Translations under genes and position numbers: made by a program
Shown here: positions 34,125 through 42,702 of the stretch, one piece after another
How positions within the stretch are numbered: the first letter of the stretch is position 1
How the letters are laid out: every line of letters starts with the position of its first letter
NCBI GenBank assembly: GCA_966250335.1
Contig: CBINGZ010000029.1
Location: forward strand, 9,747-73,746
Reading direction: 5' to 3'
DNA length: 64,000 nt
Source of the DNA: OLB7 sp966250335
Lineage (GTDB): Bacteria > Bacteroidota > Ignavibacteria > OLB7
Notes under the pieces: generated by a model
The model's database searches: none
What the model was told of the DNA's origin: nothing
The model's input: the letters and a program-made list of their open reading frames with translations, nothing else

Positions 34125-34991
34125 TCACGGCGCCTCCGTGATCGGAACGTCCACCCATATCGCCTTGACGGCGCCATCCTCCCAGCCCGATTCGGCGTAG
34201 AGGACGCCGCGCAGTCTCCGCAGTTCCGGATCGGGGAACGGGGAGTTGGGGAGCCGGAACCGGAGTCCCTGGGGGGCGCCGCTGACGATCGCCTCTCCGG
34301 AATGATCGATCAGTCCTTCGTCGGCCGGGTAGAACGATACGGTTTCGGGAGCGGGGATCGGAGCGCCGGGCCGGGTCTGCACGACCGTCAGAACGAAGCC
34401 CGAACTGTCGCGGGAGACATGCGGGTTCCAGAGCTTCGATCCCTGCTGCGGCTGCGCCTCGCGCGTGCGCCGGAAGGCGTCGGCCCACTTCCGGTCGGGA
34501 GTCGGATCGGAGGCGCGTACCGGCACCTTCAGCGAGAGCTCTCCCTTCCCCGTCAGGCAGACATCCTGGCAGGCGAGCAGCCCCACCGTCGCCTCCAGCA
34601 GTGCGGTCGATCCGAACTCGAGGCGGGGAGAGGGAGTGATCAGGGCCGTCAGAAGGATCTCCCCCTCGTACCCGTAGCTCACCTCCGGCGGGTCGCCGAA
34701 CGTGTGCGGGACGGGCCACTCCAGCTCGCCGGCCGTGAAGCCCTCCGGAAGCCGCCACTTCACCGTGGTCGGCATTCCGGCGTCCCCGGCGTTGCGCCAG
34801 TAGGTATGCCAGGAGGAATCCATCGCAAGCCGTACAGCCGCCCGGAAGGGACGTCCCGGCTGGATCGTGGTCTCCTCGGTCAGCAGCTCCACCGTGACAT
34901 GTTTCGCCACGCGGATCTGCGCCGGCGCCGAAAAGGTCGGAAGCAGAAGGACCGCCGCGGTCCCGAGAATATATCCGAGAACAGGTCTCAT
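34125..34991 (-). CDS. DsbD N-terminal (alpha) domain protein, stand-alone
   Basis: 288 residues from the ATG at 34991, which opens a signal peptide (MRPVLGYILGTAAVLLLPTF). Features of DsbD-alpha: SSWHTYWRNAGDAGMPT near residues 59-75, YGYEGEILLTALI, and the redox pair Cys 141 / Cys 145 in LLACQDVCLTGKGEL. There is no membrane domain and no thioredoxin C-domain, so it must receive electrons from another protein. The adjacent exported redoxin is the natural candidate for a partner (inference). Confidence 0.8.
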   Translation of the reverse strand: MRPVLGYILGTAAVLLLPTFSAPAQIRVAKHVTVELLTEETTIQPGRPFRAAVRLAMDSSWHTYWRNAGDAGMPTTVKWRLPEGFTAGELEWPVPHTFGDPPEVSYGYEGEILLTALITPSPRLEFGSTALLEATVGLLACQDVCLTGKGELSLKVPVRASDPTPDRKWADAFRRTREAQPQQGSKLWNPHVSRDSSGFVLTVVQTRPGAPIPAPETVSFYPADEGLIDHSGEAIVSGAPQGLRFRLPNSPFPDPELRRLRGVLYAESGWEDGAVKAIWVDVPITEAP

Positions 34992-35107
34992 GCGGATGGA
35001 ACGTGTGTGCGGAATCGTAAGAGGGGGAGACGCACGTGGAAGACGCACGGTCGCCGGACGGATTGTCCCGACGAGGTCCGACCGCCCGCGGATCGTAGAT
35101 TGCGTCC

Positions 35108-35743
35108 ATGAACGAGCCGGTCTCCCTGGTCCTTTCCCTCCTCGATCTTTTCGGCATCGCCGTCTTCGCCGTCTCCGGCGCGCTTGCCGCCGGGCGGAAA
35201 CGGATGGATATGTTCGGCGTCGTGATCGTCGCCGTCGTCACCTCGATCGGCGGCGGGACGATACGGGATCTTGTCCTCGGTATCCGTCCGGTCTTCTGGG
35301 TCGGTCAGCCCGCGGTCGTCGTCACGGCGGTGATCGCGGCGCTCGTCATGTTTGTCGGAGTGCGATTCGTTCGTTTCCCCCTGAAACTGCTTCTTCTTTT
35401 CGATGCGGTGGGGCTTGCCTTCGTCACCGTCGTCGGGTGCCGTCGCGCCGCCGACCTTGGGACCGACGACGTGATCACCGTGATGATGGGGATGCTGACC
35501 GGCACGGCCGGCGGGATGGTCCGCGATATTCTCTGCGGGGAGATTCCCCTGATACTTCGCAGAGAGATCTATGCCACCGCCTCGCTTCTCGGGGGCGTTG
35601 TCTTCGTGCTGCTCGATCACACGGGGATGGAGCGGGGTCTCTCCGCGCCCCTTGCCGCCGCCGTCGTGCTGGCCGTGCGACTGGCGGCATTGCGATGGGA
35701 ACTGTCGCTCCCGGTCTTCCCGACGCATGAGGAGTCGGCCTGA
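35108..35743 (+). CDS. TRIC-type cation channel / YicG-like membrane protein
   Basis: 211 residues, about seven membrane helices as an inverted repeat of two three-helix units. The paired glycine motifs GGGTIRDLVLG and GGMVRDILCGEIP are the hallmark of the UPF0126/TRIC family. Known bacterial members form trimeric monovalent-cation channels; some are reported as glycine transporters. It is divergent from the DsbD-alpha gene, with about 115 bp between starts. Confidence 0.9.
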   Translation: MNEPVSLVLSLLDLFGIAVFAVSGALAAGRKRMDMFGVVIVAVVTSIGGGTIRDLVLGIRPVFWVGQPAVVVTAVIAALVMFVGVRFVRFPLKLLLLFDAVGLAFVTVVGCRRAADLGTDDVITVMMGMLTGTAGGMVRDILCGEIPLILRREIYATASLLGGVVFVLLDHTGMERGLSAPLAAAVVLAVRLAALRWELSLPVFPTHEESA

Positions 35744-35749
35744 AACGTC

Positions 35750-35783
35750 GCGCCGGAACGACGGCAGAGCATCGTTCCGGCGC
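35750..35783. terminator. hairpin between convergent TRIC and OsmC genes
   Basis: GCGCCGGAACGA (35750-35761) pairs with TCGTTCCGGCGC (35772-35783) around a 10-nt loop, 7 bases after the TRIC stop. No T run follows. Confidence 0.6.
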
Positions 35784-35823
35784 AATGAACAGACTGGATC
35801 GCACTATGCGATATCGAGATTTC

Positions 35824-36270
35824 TCAGGCGTCGACCGCCGTTCCCACAAGCCGCGCGTTGACCTCGATCGTCGGGATCGCCGCCAGCGCCTTGGAGATCG
35901 GGCAGGTGGTGCGGGTCTTCTCGGCGAGCTCCTGGAACGTCGCCTCGTCGATGTTCGGAACCTCGGCCTGGCACTCCAGAACGATCTTCGCGATGCCGAA
36001 GCCGCTCTCTCCCTTCTCCAGGTGAACGTTCGCCTCGGACTCGACGCGCGTCGGCGGGAAACCGGCGTTGGTAAGGTTGGAGGAAAGGGCCATCGAATAG
36101 CAGCCTGCGTGGGCCGCGGCGATCAGCTCCTCGGGGTTCGTTCCGGTTCCTTCCTCGAATCGCGAGGAGAAGGAGTACTGTCCTTCGAACGCGCCGCCGC
36201 CGAACCGCATGACTCCGTTCCCTTCCTTCAGCGTGCCGTTCCAGACGGCATTGGATGTGCGAACTGGCAT
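35824..36270 (-). CDS. OsmC/Ohr-family peroxiredoxin
   Basis: 148 residues, the usual OsmC length. The two redox cysteines are Cys 57 (AAHAGCYSMAL) and Cys 123 (RTTCPISKAL), with the Arg and Glu environment of the family. It reduces organic hydroperoxides, often with lipoyl proteins as reductant. The start MPVRTSNAVWNGTLKEG is typical. It is cytoplasmic. It is divergent from the PNGase F-like operon. Confidence 0.92.
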   Translation of the reverse strand: MPVRTSNAVWNGTLKEGNGVMRFGGGAFEGQYSFSSRFEEGTGTNPEELIAAAHAGCYSMALSSNLTNAGFPPTRVESEANVHLEKGESGFGIAKIVLECQAEVPNIDEATFQELAEKTRTTCPISKALAAIPTIEVNARLVGTAVDA

Positions 36271-36391
36271 ATCGTGGCTTCCTTACTGTTACGGTGAATT
36301 GTGTTGTTGACGTCGCTCCGGAGGGGTGCTGCCCGCCTCCCGACCGGGTATCGAGCCCGCGAATATAGGAAGAGATTCCCGCCCGCCGTTG

Positions 36392-36399
36392 TACTTTTG
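36392..36399 (+). promoter_or_regulatory. candidate -7 box TACTTTTG of the PNGase F-like operon
   Basis: It matches TAnnTTTG and ends only 7 bases before the ATG at 36407, so transcription from it would give a nearly leaderless mRNA. An earlier ATG at 36326 would lie upstream of this box and is therefore less likely. Confidence 0.4.
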
Positions 36400-36406
36400 C
36401 TCACCC

Positions 36407-37696
36407 ATGATAATGTCCGATCCCCTCAGATCCCGCATCACGCTCCCTCTCCTTCTGATCGTCGGCCTGCTCGCGCTGGCCCCTTTCCGCGCAGCCGCGA
36501 CCGTGGAGGACAGCACCTACACGACATTCGTCAGGGAGCCGCTCGACATCGCCCACACGACCGCCACCCGAACCTTCCTTTTCCCCTCGGGAACGGAGTC
36601 GTTCAGGAAGATCGTGATGTACGTCAACCAGGAATGTGCGGCGCTCGGGTGCGATCCGTGGGACAGAGTGGCGACGGTGACGGTGTCGCAGCCGAACGGC
36701 AAGGGGGGGATCGAACTGTACGAACTGGGGCGCATCGTGACCCCGGCGGGACGCGCCGGCGCATGGACGATCGACGTCACCGACTACCGCACGCTCCTGA
36801 AGGATTCGGTCACTCTCAACCTGCATGTGGAGACCTTCATCGGCGGCGGGAAGGGACATCTGGTGACCGTCGGGTTCCGGTTCATCGCCGGTCTCCCCGA
36901 TCTGGAAGCATACAAGGTCGAGAACCTCTGGGCCGGGCTGCCGGAGTACGGCAATCCGGAGAAACCGATCGAGGAGATCCTCCGGCCGATCGGCATGAAG
37001 GCAGACCCCGCGATGGAGTTCGCCAAGATCCGGATCACGACCACCGGCCACGGCGACGGAAACACCGACAGCGCAGCCACCTACGCCCGGAAACGGCACG
37101 ACCTCGTGATCGGCTCGAAAACCTTCACCCGTTACCTCTGGCGCGACGACTGCGGCTCCACTCCGATCCGACCCCAGCTCGGCGACTGGACCCGCTCCAG
37201 GGCCGGCTTCTGTCCCGGCGCGGCGGTGATACCGTGGGACAACGACGTCAGCGCCCTTCTCTCCCCCGGCATTCTCTTCACCGTCGACTACGATGTGGAG
37301 CCCTATCTGAACAGGTGCCGGCCGGAGGTTCTCCCCTGCGAATGTGAGAACTGCGGCTACGGCGCCGTGGAGCATATCATGCCGATCTACTGGATCGAAT
37401 CGCAGGTGATCTACTACAGAATTCCCAAGGATGATCCCGCCGTCGCTGCGAGCGAGGTGACGCTCTCTCCCGCCGCCGGAACGGGCCGGTTCATCGTGCG
37501 CACGTCGTTCGGGAAACCGGCCGATCTGGAGGTCCGGGTGGTCGATGTCGTCGGAGAGGAGATCTTCTATCAGTTCGGCGGAGGAGTGAGCGACGGCGCG
37601 TTCGATCTCGATCTCTCCTCCACCCCCGGCGTCTACCTTCTGACGGTTCGATCCGGAGGGAAGACACTTCTCAGGAAACGGCTCGTCGTGCAGTGA
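36407..37696 (+). CDS. PNGase F-like secreted protein, copy 1
   Basis: 429 residues from ATG 36407, with a signal peptide (LPLLLIVGLLALAPFRAAA). Two jelly-roll domains resemble peptide-N-glycosidase F, which removes N-glycans from Asn. By eye, CDPWDR (Asp 86) matches PNGase F Asp 60, and Glu 142 in HVETF matches Glu 118. The position of Glu 206, however, is Thr 225 (DSAATYARKRH). ECAALGCD keeps the C-x4-C pair, and SRAGFCPG the later Cys block. A T9SS-like tail (LEVRVVDVVGEEIFYQ to KRLVVQ) ends it. First gene of a three-copy operon. Confidence 0.8.
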   Translation: MIMSDPLRSRITLPLLLIVGLLALAPFRAAATVEDSTYTTFVREPLDIAHTTATRTFLFPSGTESFRKIVMYVNQECAALGCDPWDRVATVTVSQPNGKGGIELYELGRIVTPAGRAGAWTIDVTDYRTLLKDSVTLNLHVETFIGGGKGHLVTVGFRFIAGLPDLEAYKVENLWAGLPEYGNPEKPIEEILRPIGMKADPAMEFAKIRITTTGHGDGNTDSAATYARKRHDLVIGSKTFTRYLWRDDCGSTPIRPQLGDWTRSRAGFCPGAAVIPWDNDVSALLSPGILFTVDYDVEPYLNRCRPEVLPCECENCGYGAVEHIMPIYWIESQVIYYRIPKDDPAVAASEVTLSPAAGTGRFIVRTSFGKPADLEVRVVDVVGEEIFYQFGGGVSDGAFDLDLSSTPGVYLLTVRSGGKTLLRKRLVVQ

Positions 37697-37728
37697 ACGG
37701 CGGTCCGGAGAGCATCCTCACGCTACCG

Positions 37729-39057
37729 ATGATGATATCACGAGAGATCCGGCATGGGGCGGTCCGCGCGCTGATCGCGGTACTCCATCTTCTCCCCCTC
37801 CTTCTCTGCGCGCAGAGAGCCGATGCCGCCGTGGGGGATACCACGATCACGATCTTCGATCGCCGTCCCGTCGATTCCCCGCGCAGGGTGATCACCAGCC
37901 GTGTAACCCTTCCCGACGCCTCGAAGCATTACGAAAAGATCATCCTCAGCTACGGACTCGACTGTCCCCGCGGAGGCTGCGACCCGTGGGATCGGGGCTC
38001 GCAGATCTGGATCGCGGACCGATCGGCCGACACGGGGGCCCTGGACGACTTCCGGCACTATTTCTTCACGGCGAAGAAGTACGAGATCAACAGATTCGTG
38101 ACCCCGTACGGCAAGGGGGGGAAATGGGTGGTCGATATCACCGACTATCGACCCCTTCTGACCGACTCGGCGACGTTCGTCGTCTACATCACCACATTTA
38201 CCGGCAACGGGCACGGATATGTTCTCTCGATGACGGCGGAGTTCATCGCGGGGGACCCCGATATCGAGGCATATCGTATTGAGAATCTCTGGCAGGGATC
38301 ACCGGAGTACGGCAATCCCGACACCCCGATCGAAACGTTCCTTACGCCGATCACGATGACGGCGGAGAGAGAGACCGATTTCGCCAAGGTCAGGATCATC
38401 TCCACAGGCCACGGCCAGGGGAACACCGACAACGCCGGCGAGTTCGCGCGCAAACGTCACGAGCTGACGGTGGATCGCACTGCGAAGTTCAGTCACTACC
38501 TCTGGCGCGACGACTGCGTCGGTCGCCTGGGGCTTCAGTACGGCACCTGGGAAGAGTCTCGCGCCGGATTCTGTCCGGGCGATCTCGTCCGTCCGTGGGA
38601 TAACGATATCACACAACATATCGTGCCGGGAAAACCGTTCGTGCTCGACTACAACGTCGAGCCGTACGAGAACCGCTGCCGTCCCGGCGTGGAGCCTTGT
38701 CCCTGCAACGATTGCAACTACAACGAGCTCGATCATACCAAGCCGATCTTTCATATCGAATCGCACATCATCTTCTACAGGGTGGTGCACCGTCCCGAGG
38801 ACGACTGGCTGAAACGGAGGGTGGATGTGAGCCGGGGGAACAGGGGGAAGATCGTGACCTTCACCCCCGATCTGCCGGAGCCGACCGATCTCGAAATCTC
38901 TGTCCGCGATGTACACGGCAATGTCGTCTTCCGACAGAAAAGAAAAGGGGTGAGCAGGATCCCCTTCACCGTCGATCTGAGCAGCACCCCCGGGGTCTTC
39001 GTGCTGAAGGTCGACGCGGGAGAGAAGGAATTCAGGACAAAAATAGAGACGATATGA
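37729..39057 (+). CDS. PNGase F-like secreted protein, copy 2
   Basis: 442 residues from ATG 37729 (a GTG at 37693 overlapping the previous stop is an alternative). It has a signal peptide (ALIAVLHLLPLLLCAQRADA), then the same two-domain fold. CDPWDR (Asp 88) is kept. The Glu 118 position is Thr 155 (VYITTF), while the Glu 206 position is a Glu, 238 (GEFARKRH), the reverse of copy 1. Further blocks: FVTPYGKGGKWVVDITDYRP, WRDDC, SRAGFCPG and PGVEPCPCNDCNYN. The T9SS-like end includes FTVDLSSTPGVFVLKVD. Its stop overlaps the next ATG. Confidence 0.8.
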   Translation: MMISREIRHGAVRALIAVLHLLPLLLCAQRADAAVGDTTITIFDRRPVDSPRRVITSRVTLPDASKHYEKIILSYGLDCPRGGCDPWDRGSQIWIADRSADTGALDDFRHYFFTAKKYEINRFVTPYGKGGKWVVDITDYRPLLTDSATFVVYITTFTGNGHGYVLSMTAEFIAGDPDIEAYRIENLWQGSPEYGNPDTPIETFLTPITMTAERETDFAKVRIISTGHGQGNTDNAGEFARKRHELTVDRTAKFSHYLWRDDCVGRLGLQYGTWEESRAGFCPGDLVRPWDNDITQHIVPGKPFVLDYNVEPYENRCRPGVEPCPCNDCNYNELDHTKPIFHIESHIIFYRVVHRPEDDWLKRRVDVSRGNRGKIVTFTPDLPEPTDLEISVRDVHGNVVFRQKRKGVSRIPFTVDLSSTPGVFVLKVDAGEKEFRTKIETI

Positions 39058-40334
39058 CGGCGGGATCCAACCTTCGCCTCCCTCTTCCGCTGCTGGCGCT
39101 CCTCCTCTGCGCCCTCCGGCTCTCCGCGGCCACGGGGGATACCACGATCACCCTTTTCGATCGCGAGCCGGTCGATATCAGACATGTCTTCAGCATGGTT
39201 CGCGTCGACCTTCCGGACGCCTCCCGGAAATATGAACGGATCATCCTCAACTACACGCTGGAGTGTCCCCGAGGCGGATGCGACCCGTGGGATCGGCTGG
39301 CCGAGCTCTGGGTCGCGGGACAGGAGGTGAGCGGACTCCCCATCGACAGCAACGAGGCGTTCGAGGCGCGGGCGATGAAGAGGGAGATTGCCCGCCTGGT
39401 CACCCCCTACGGCAAGGGGGGGGCCTGGTCGATCGACGTCACCGACTACCGTCCCCTGCTGACCGGACCGACCACGATCATCTCCCTCATCAGATCGTAT
39501 GCGGGGGGTGGAAAGGGATATCTCCTCACTGCCAGCCTCGACTTCACGGCAGGGGAGCCCGACCTGGAACCGTATCGTGTTGAGACCCTCTGGCAGGGGT
39601 TCCACGCGTACGGCGATCCCACCCGACCGATCGAGGCCCACCTGAAGCCGATGACCGTCTCGACCGACGCCGAGACCGATTTCGCCAAGGTCGTGATCCG
39701 GACGACGGGCCACGGCCAGGGAAACACCGACGGCGCGGGAGAGTTCGCCCGCAAACGGCACGAGCTGGCGGTGAACGGCGAGGTGAAGTTCAGCCACTAT
39801 CTCTGGCGCGACGACTGCGGCGGGCTCATGGGGCTCCAGTACGGCACCTGGGAGGAGGCGCGGGCCGGCTTCTGTCCGGGGGATCCGGTCTATTCGTGGG
39901 ATAACGATATTTCAGCGATGCTCCGGCCGGGAGAGCCGGTGACGCTCGACTACAATGTGGAGCCGTATGAGAATCTCTGCCGTCCGGGGGTGGAGCCTTG
40001 TCCCTGCAAGGATTGTAACTACAACTATATCGGGCATACCGAGCCGGTGCTCTTTGTGGAGGGGCAGGTGATCTTTTATCGTCTTGCGAGGGATGGGGAG
40101 GATGTGCGGGTCGTTCGAGATGGGAGCTCGTGTCTCTTTACCGTGGTCTGTGATCTGCCGGGGGAGCTTAACGTATCGGTGTCGGATGTTGTGGGGAATG
40201 TGGTGTTTCGGCAGAAGAGAGTCTCGGGGGGGGAGTTTCAGGTGGATCTTTCCGCTGCTCCGGGGGTGTATATCCTGAAGATCAGGGCGGGGGGGAGAGT
40301 TGTGCGGCGGCGGATTGAGTGTGGGAGAGAATGA
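39054..40334 (+). CDS. PNGase F-like secreted protein, copy 3
   Basis: 426 residues from ATG 39054, which overlaps the copy 2 stop (ATGA); longer frames upstream run inside copy 2. It has a signal peptide (LPLLALLLCALRLSAA). CDPWDR (Asp 80) is kept. The Glu 118 position is Arg 147 (LIRSY) and the Glu 206 position is Glu 230 (GEFARKRH). It is closest to copy 2. The tail FQVDLSAAPGVYILKIRAGG is T9SS-like. The last 350 bases shift to G/T-rich codons as repeat copy C is approached. Confidence 0.8.
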   Translation: MTAGSNLRLPLPLLALLLCALRLSAATGDTTITLFDREPVDIRHVFSMVRVDLPDASRKYERIILNYTLECPRGGCDPWDRLAELWVAGQEVSGLPIDSNEAFEARAMKREIARLVTPYGKGGAWSIDVTDYRPLLTGPTTIISLIRSYAGGGKGYLLTASLDFTAGEPDLEPYRVETLWQGFHAYGDPTRPIEAHLKPMTVSTDAETDFAKVVIRTTGHGQGNTDGAGEFARKRHELAVNGEVKFSHYLWRDDCGGLMGLQYGTWEEARAGFCPGDPVYSWDNDISAMLRPGEPVTLDYNVEPYENLCRPGVEPCPCKDCNYNYIGHTEPVLFVEGQVIFYRLARDGEDVRVVRDGSSCLFTVVCDLPGELNVSVSDVVGNVVFRQKRVSGGEFQVDLSAAPGVYILKIRAGGRVVRRRIECGRE

Positions 40335-40341
40335 AGAGAGT

Positions 40342-40384
40342 GAAGAGAAATAAACAGGGAGTCACAGAGGACACAGAGGTAAGA
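40342..40384 (+). repeat. dispersed repeat, copy C
   Basis: 43 bases identical to copy B, 8 bases after the stop of PNGase F-like copy 3. It is followed by a GA-rich tail that runs into the terminator hairpin at 40393-40419. Confidence 0.92.
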
Positions 40385-40392
40385 AAAGAGAG

Positions 40393-40423
40393 AAAGGCGA
40401 GAGAACCTCTCTCGCCTTTTCTG
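40393..40423. terminator. bidirectional hairpin terminator
   Basis: AAAGGCGAGAG (40393-40403) pairs with CTCTCGCCTTT (40409-40419) around a 5-nt loop, followed by TTCTG on plus. A-rich sequence on the other side gives T on minus. It separates convergent genes. Confidence 0.75.
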
Positions 40424-40442
40424 TGTGGGCTGGGGAAGATTA

Positions 40443-42467
40443 TTAGAAGTAGTCGGCTCCGGTGACGCGCCAGGCTCCGTCGATGTAGACCAGGGTGATG
40501 CCCACGGCGTTTCCGTCCATCATGATGAATGTCCGGCCGGCGACGGTCAGGTCGTCGCTCGACTCGTCGCGTGTGTAGTAGATGAAGAGCATCTGGCCGT
40601 TCGTGCCGCCGGTGATCGAGATGGCATCCTGGTTGCCGTCGTCGTCCGAGGTGACCCGTACCGCTGAGTATGCGTCGGCGTCGACGGTGGCGGCGTTGCT
40701 GGAGACGGCTACCGTCGATGATGCATGGGCGAGCTTGGTCATGCCGGCGTTCACCTTCAGGCCGTCGGCGGTGATCACGATGCCGTTGCCGGCAGTGATG
40801 GCGCTGGCGCTCATGTCGCCGTTCACGTTCAGGTTGCGGGTGACGCGCGCGTTCCCTTCCACGTAGAGGTGATCGGCCGTGCCGCTGCTGTTCCCCCGTA
40901 CCGTGAGCTGTGTGACGTCCGTGCTGTTGCCGAGGGCGTTGGAGGCCGAGTTGCCCCTGATCTGTCCATTGACCTGCAGATGACCCTGGATGGTCGCGTT
41001 CCCCTGCACGACCAGATTACCTTCGATTACGACATAATCGCCGCGGAAGCGGGCGCTGCCGTTGACGTCCAGAAGCTCCTGGTTGATTTTGGCCCCCGGC
41101 GTGCCGTCGCTGCTGAAGTTGCCGATCCGCATCTTCCGCGAGACATGGGCGTTCCCGTCGACGACGAAATGGCTCTGGCTGCCGCTGGCATCCCCACGGA
41201 TGTACAGCTGTTCATTATCGCTCCAGTCTCCTATCTCGCTGCCGCCTCCGTTGACCTGCAGTCTCTGTCCGACCGTGAGATCTTTCTGAACCTCGAGGTT
41301 CCCCCGGAACGTCGCATCTCCGTCGAGGACGAGGTTGCCGTTGATGACGACATTGTCCCCCCGGAATCGCCCGTTGCCGTACACCTCCAGGTTCCCCTGG
41401 TCCGGGAAGGAGCCCGGTCCGAGAACCAGGGTCTGTGATTTGCCGCCGATCCACCTGAGATTGGATGAGCTGCCGAGGGTGCTGCTGTCGGTGAAGAATG
41501 CGATCTGGTCCGCGGCGCCGCTTCCCGCGATCCCCCCACCCGTGCCGTTGGAGGCCGCCGTGATCCGTCCCTTGGCGTCGACCGTGATATCGGCGTTCGT
41601 GTAGGTGCCGGCGGGCGAAGGGTCGAGATCGGCGATGGTCGTCGTCATCCCGACGCTGGTCACGTCTCCGGTCAGATTGCCGGTGAAGGTCGAGGAGGAG
41701 CCGCTCACGTCCCCGGTGACGTCTCCCGTCAGGTTCCCGTTGATCGCGCTGGTGAACGTCTTCGTTCCGTTGACGGTCTGGGCTCCCTGGGTCATCACGA
41801 AGTCGGCGTCGGCGCCCGCCTCGGGGATGGTGTAGTTGCGGTTTGCCCCCTGGTCGGCGCTCCGGACGGTTGCGGTCTGGCCGTTGCCGTCGTTCATCGT
41901 CAGCACGCCCGTGACGGCGCCGTTACCGAGTGCCGCGCCGCCGTTGAGCGCGGAAGCTCCGGCCACGTTGAGGCCGTTGCGTAGATCCACCAGTCCCGTC
42001 GCATGATCGATGTTGATCCTGACGTTTCCGGCGCCTCCCGACACGATATTCAGATCGTGCGCGGTCGTGGTACCGAGCACGGCGTCGGGGGTCGTTGTGA
42101 GATTGTTCCCGTTGAGGACCCATGCGATGGTGCCGACGGAGTTCCCCGTGGAGGAGAGGACCTGCGCCCAGTTCGGGGAACCGGGGGTGCCGAAGTTGTA
42201 GTTCAGTTCGCCGGTGGTCGTGTTGTAGACCAGCAGTCCCTGCGCCGGGTTCGGGATCGCGTTGATCTCCGCCTGGGTCATGTACGGGAGCAGGAGGCCG
42301 CCGGCCGCGCTGCTCAGGTCGAGACTGGAGGAGGGGTGCGGCGTGGTCGTGCCGATTCCCATTCGTCCTTCCGTATCGACGTTCGGGGCCTGGGCCGCAA
42401 GGCGATCCGCCGCGCAGAGAGAGGAAACGAACAGGAGCGATGAAACTCCAAGGTGTCGCACTGTCAT
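40443..42467 (-). CDS. repeat-rich exported surface protein (fibre-like)
   Basis: 674 residues from the ATG at 42467 (a longer frame to 42536 has no signal peptide at its start). The signal peptide is VRHLGVSSLLFVSSLCAADRLAAQ. The N-terminal part (GRMGIGTTTPHPSSSLDLSS, YMTQAEINAIPNPAQGLLVYN) is common at the start of Bacteroidota tail-fibre-like proteins. Then come short beta repeats such as GNLVVQGNATIQGHLQVNG and GNLTGDVTGDVSGSSS, likely a stacked beta-helix. There is no S74 chaperone domain at the C-terminus. Probably a long surface fibre; function unknown. Confidence 0.7.
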   Translation of the reverse strand: MTVRHLGVSSLLFVSSLCAADRLAAQAPNVDTEGRMGIGTTTPHPSSSLDLSSAAGGLLLPYMTQAEINAIPNPAQGLLVYNTTTGELNYNFGTPGSPNWAQVLSSTGNSVGTIAWVLNGNNLTTTPDAVLGTTTAHDLNIVSGGAGNVRINIDHATGLVDLRNGLNVAGASALNGGAALGNGAVTGVLTMNDGNGQTATVRSADQGANRNYTIPEAGADADFVMTQGAQTVNGTKTFTSAINGNLTGDVTGDVSGSSSTFTGNLTGDVTSVGMTTTIADLDPSPAGTYTNADITVDAKGRITAASNGTGGGIAGSGAADQIAFFTDSSTLGSSSNLRWIGGKSQTLVLGPGSFPDQGNLEVYGNGRFRGDNVVINGNLVLDGDATFRGNLEVQKDLTVGQRLQVNGGGSEIGDWSDNEQLYIRGDASGSQSHFVVDGNAHVSRKMRIGNFSSDGTPGAKINQELLDVNGSARFRGDYVVIEGNLVVQGNATIQGHLQVNGQIRGNSASNALGNSTDVTQLTVRGNSSGTADHLYVEGNARVTRNLNVNGDMSASAITAGNGIVITADGLKVNAGMTKLAHASSTVAVSSNAATVDADAYSAVRVTSDDDGNQDAISITGGTNGQMLFIYYTRDESSDDLTVAGRTFIMMDGNAVGITLVYIDGAWRVTGADYF

Positions 42468-42608
42468 GGATGCGTAGAGTTGAATATCCTGGGTCGATCC
42501 GGTGGGGCCACGGGATCGGATGTCGTCGCGACGCAACCTTCAGGCGTCGCCTGCCGGAGTGAGACTGAACGATGGAGCACGTCGGGTCCGGTCGATAAAT
42601 TTACGCCG

Positions 42609-42616
42609 TATATTTG
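42609..42616 (+). promoter_or_regulatory. candidate -7 box TATATTTG for the WD40 gene
   Basis: It matches TAnnTTTG, about 87 bases upstream of the WD40 gene start. No good -33 TTG is seen. Confidence 0.35.
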
Positions 42617-42702
42617 GACCCGCGAGCGAGTTTCTTCGGAATTTCGCCTGCATGGTCCCCATTTTCGATGATTTCGACCTTTCCCATGACTACACCGGAA
42701 CC

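Noticed and set aside
38697..39053. Upstream extension of PNGase F-like copy 3
   Set aside because: This part lies inside copy 2 in another frame, and ATG 39054 opens a proper signal peptide.
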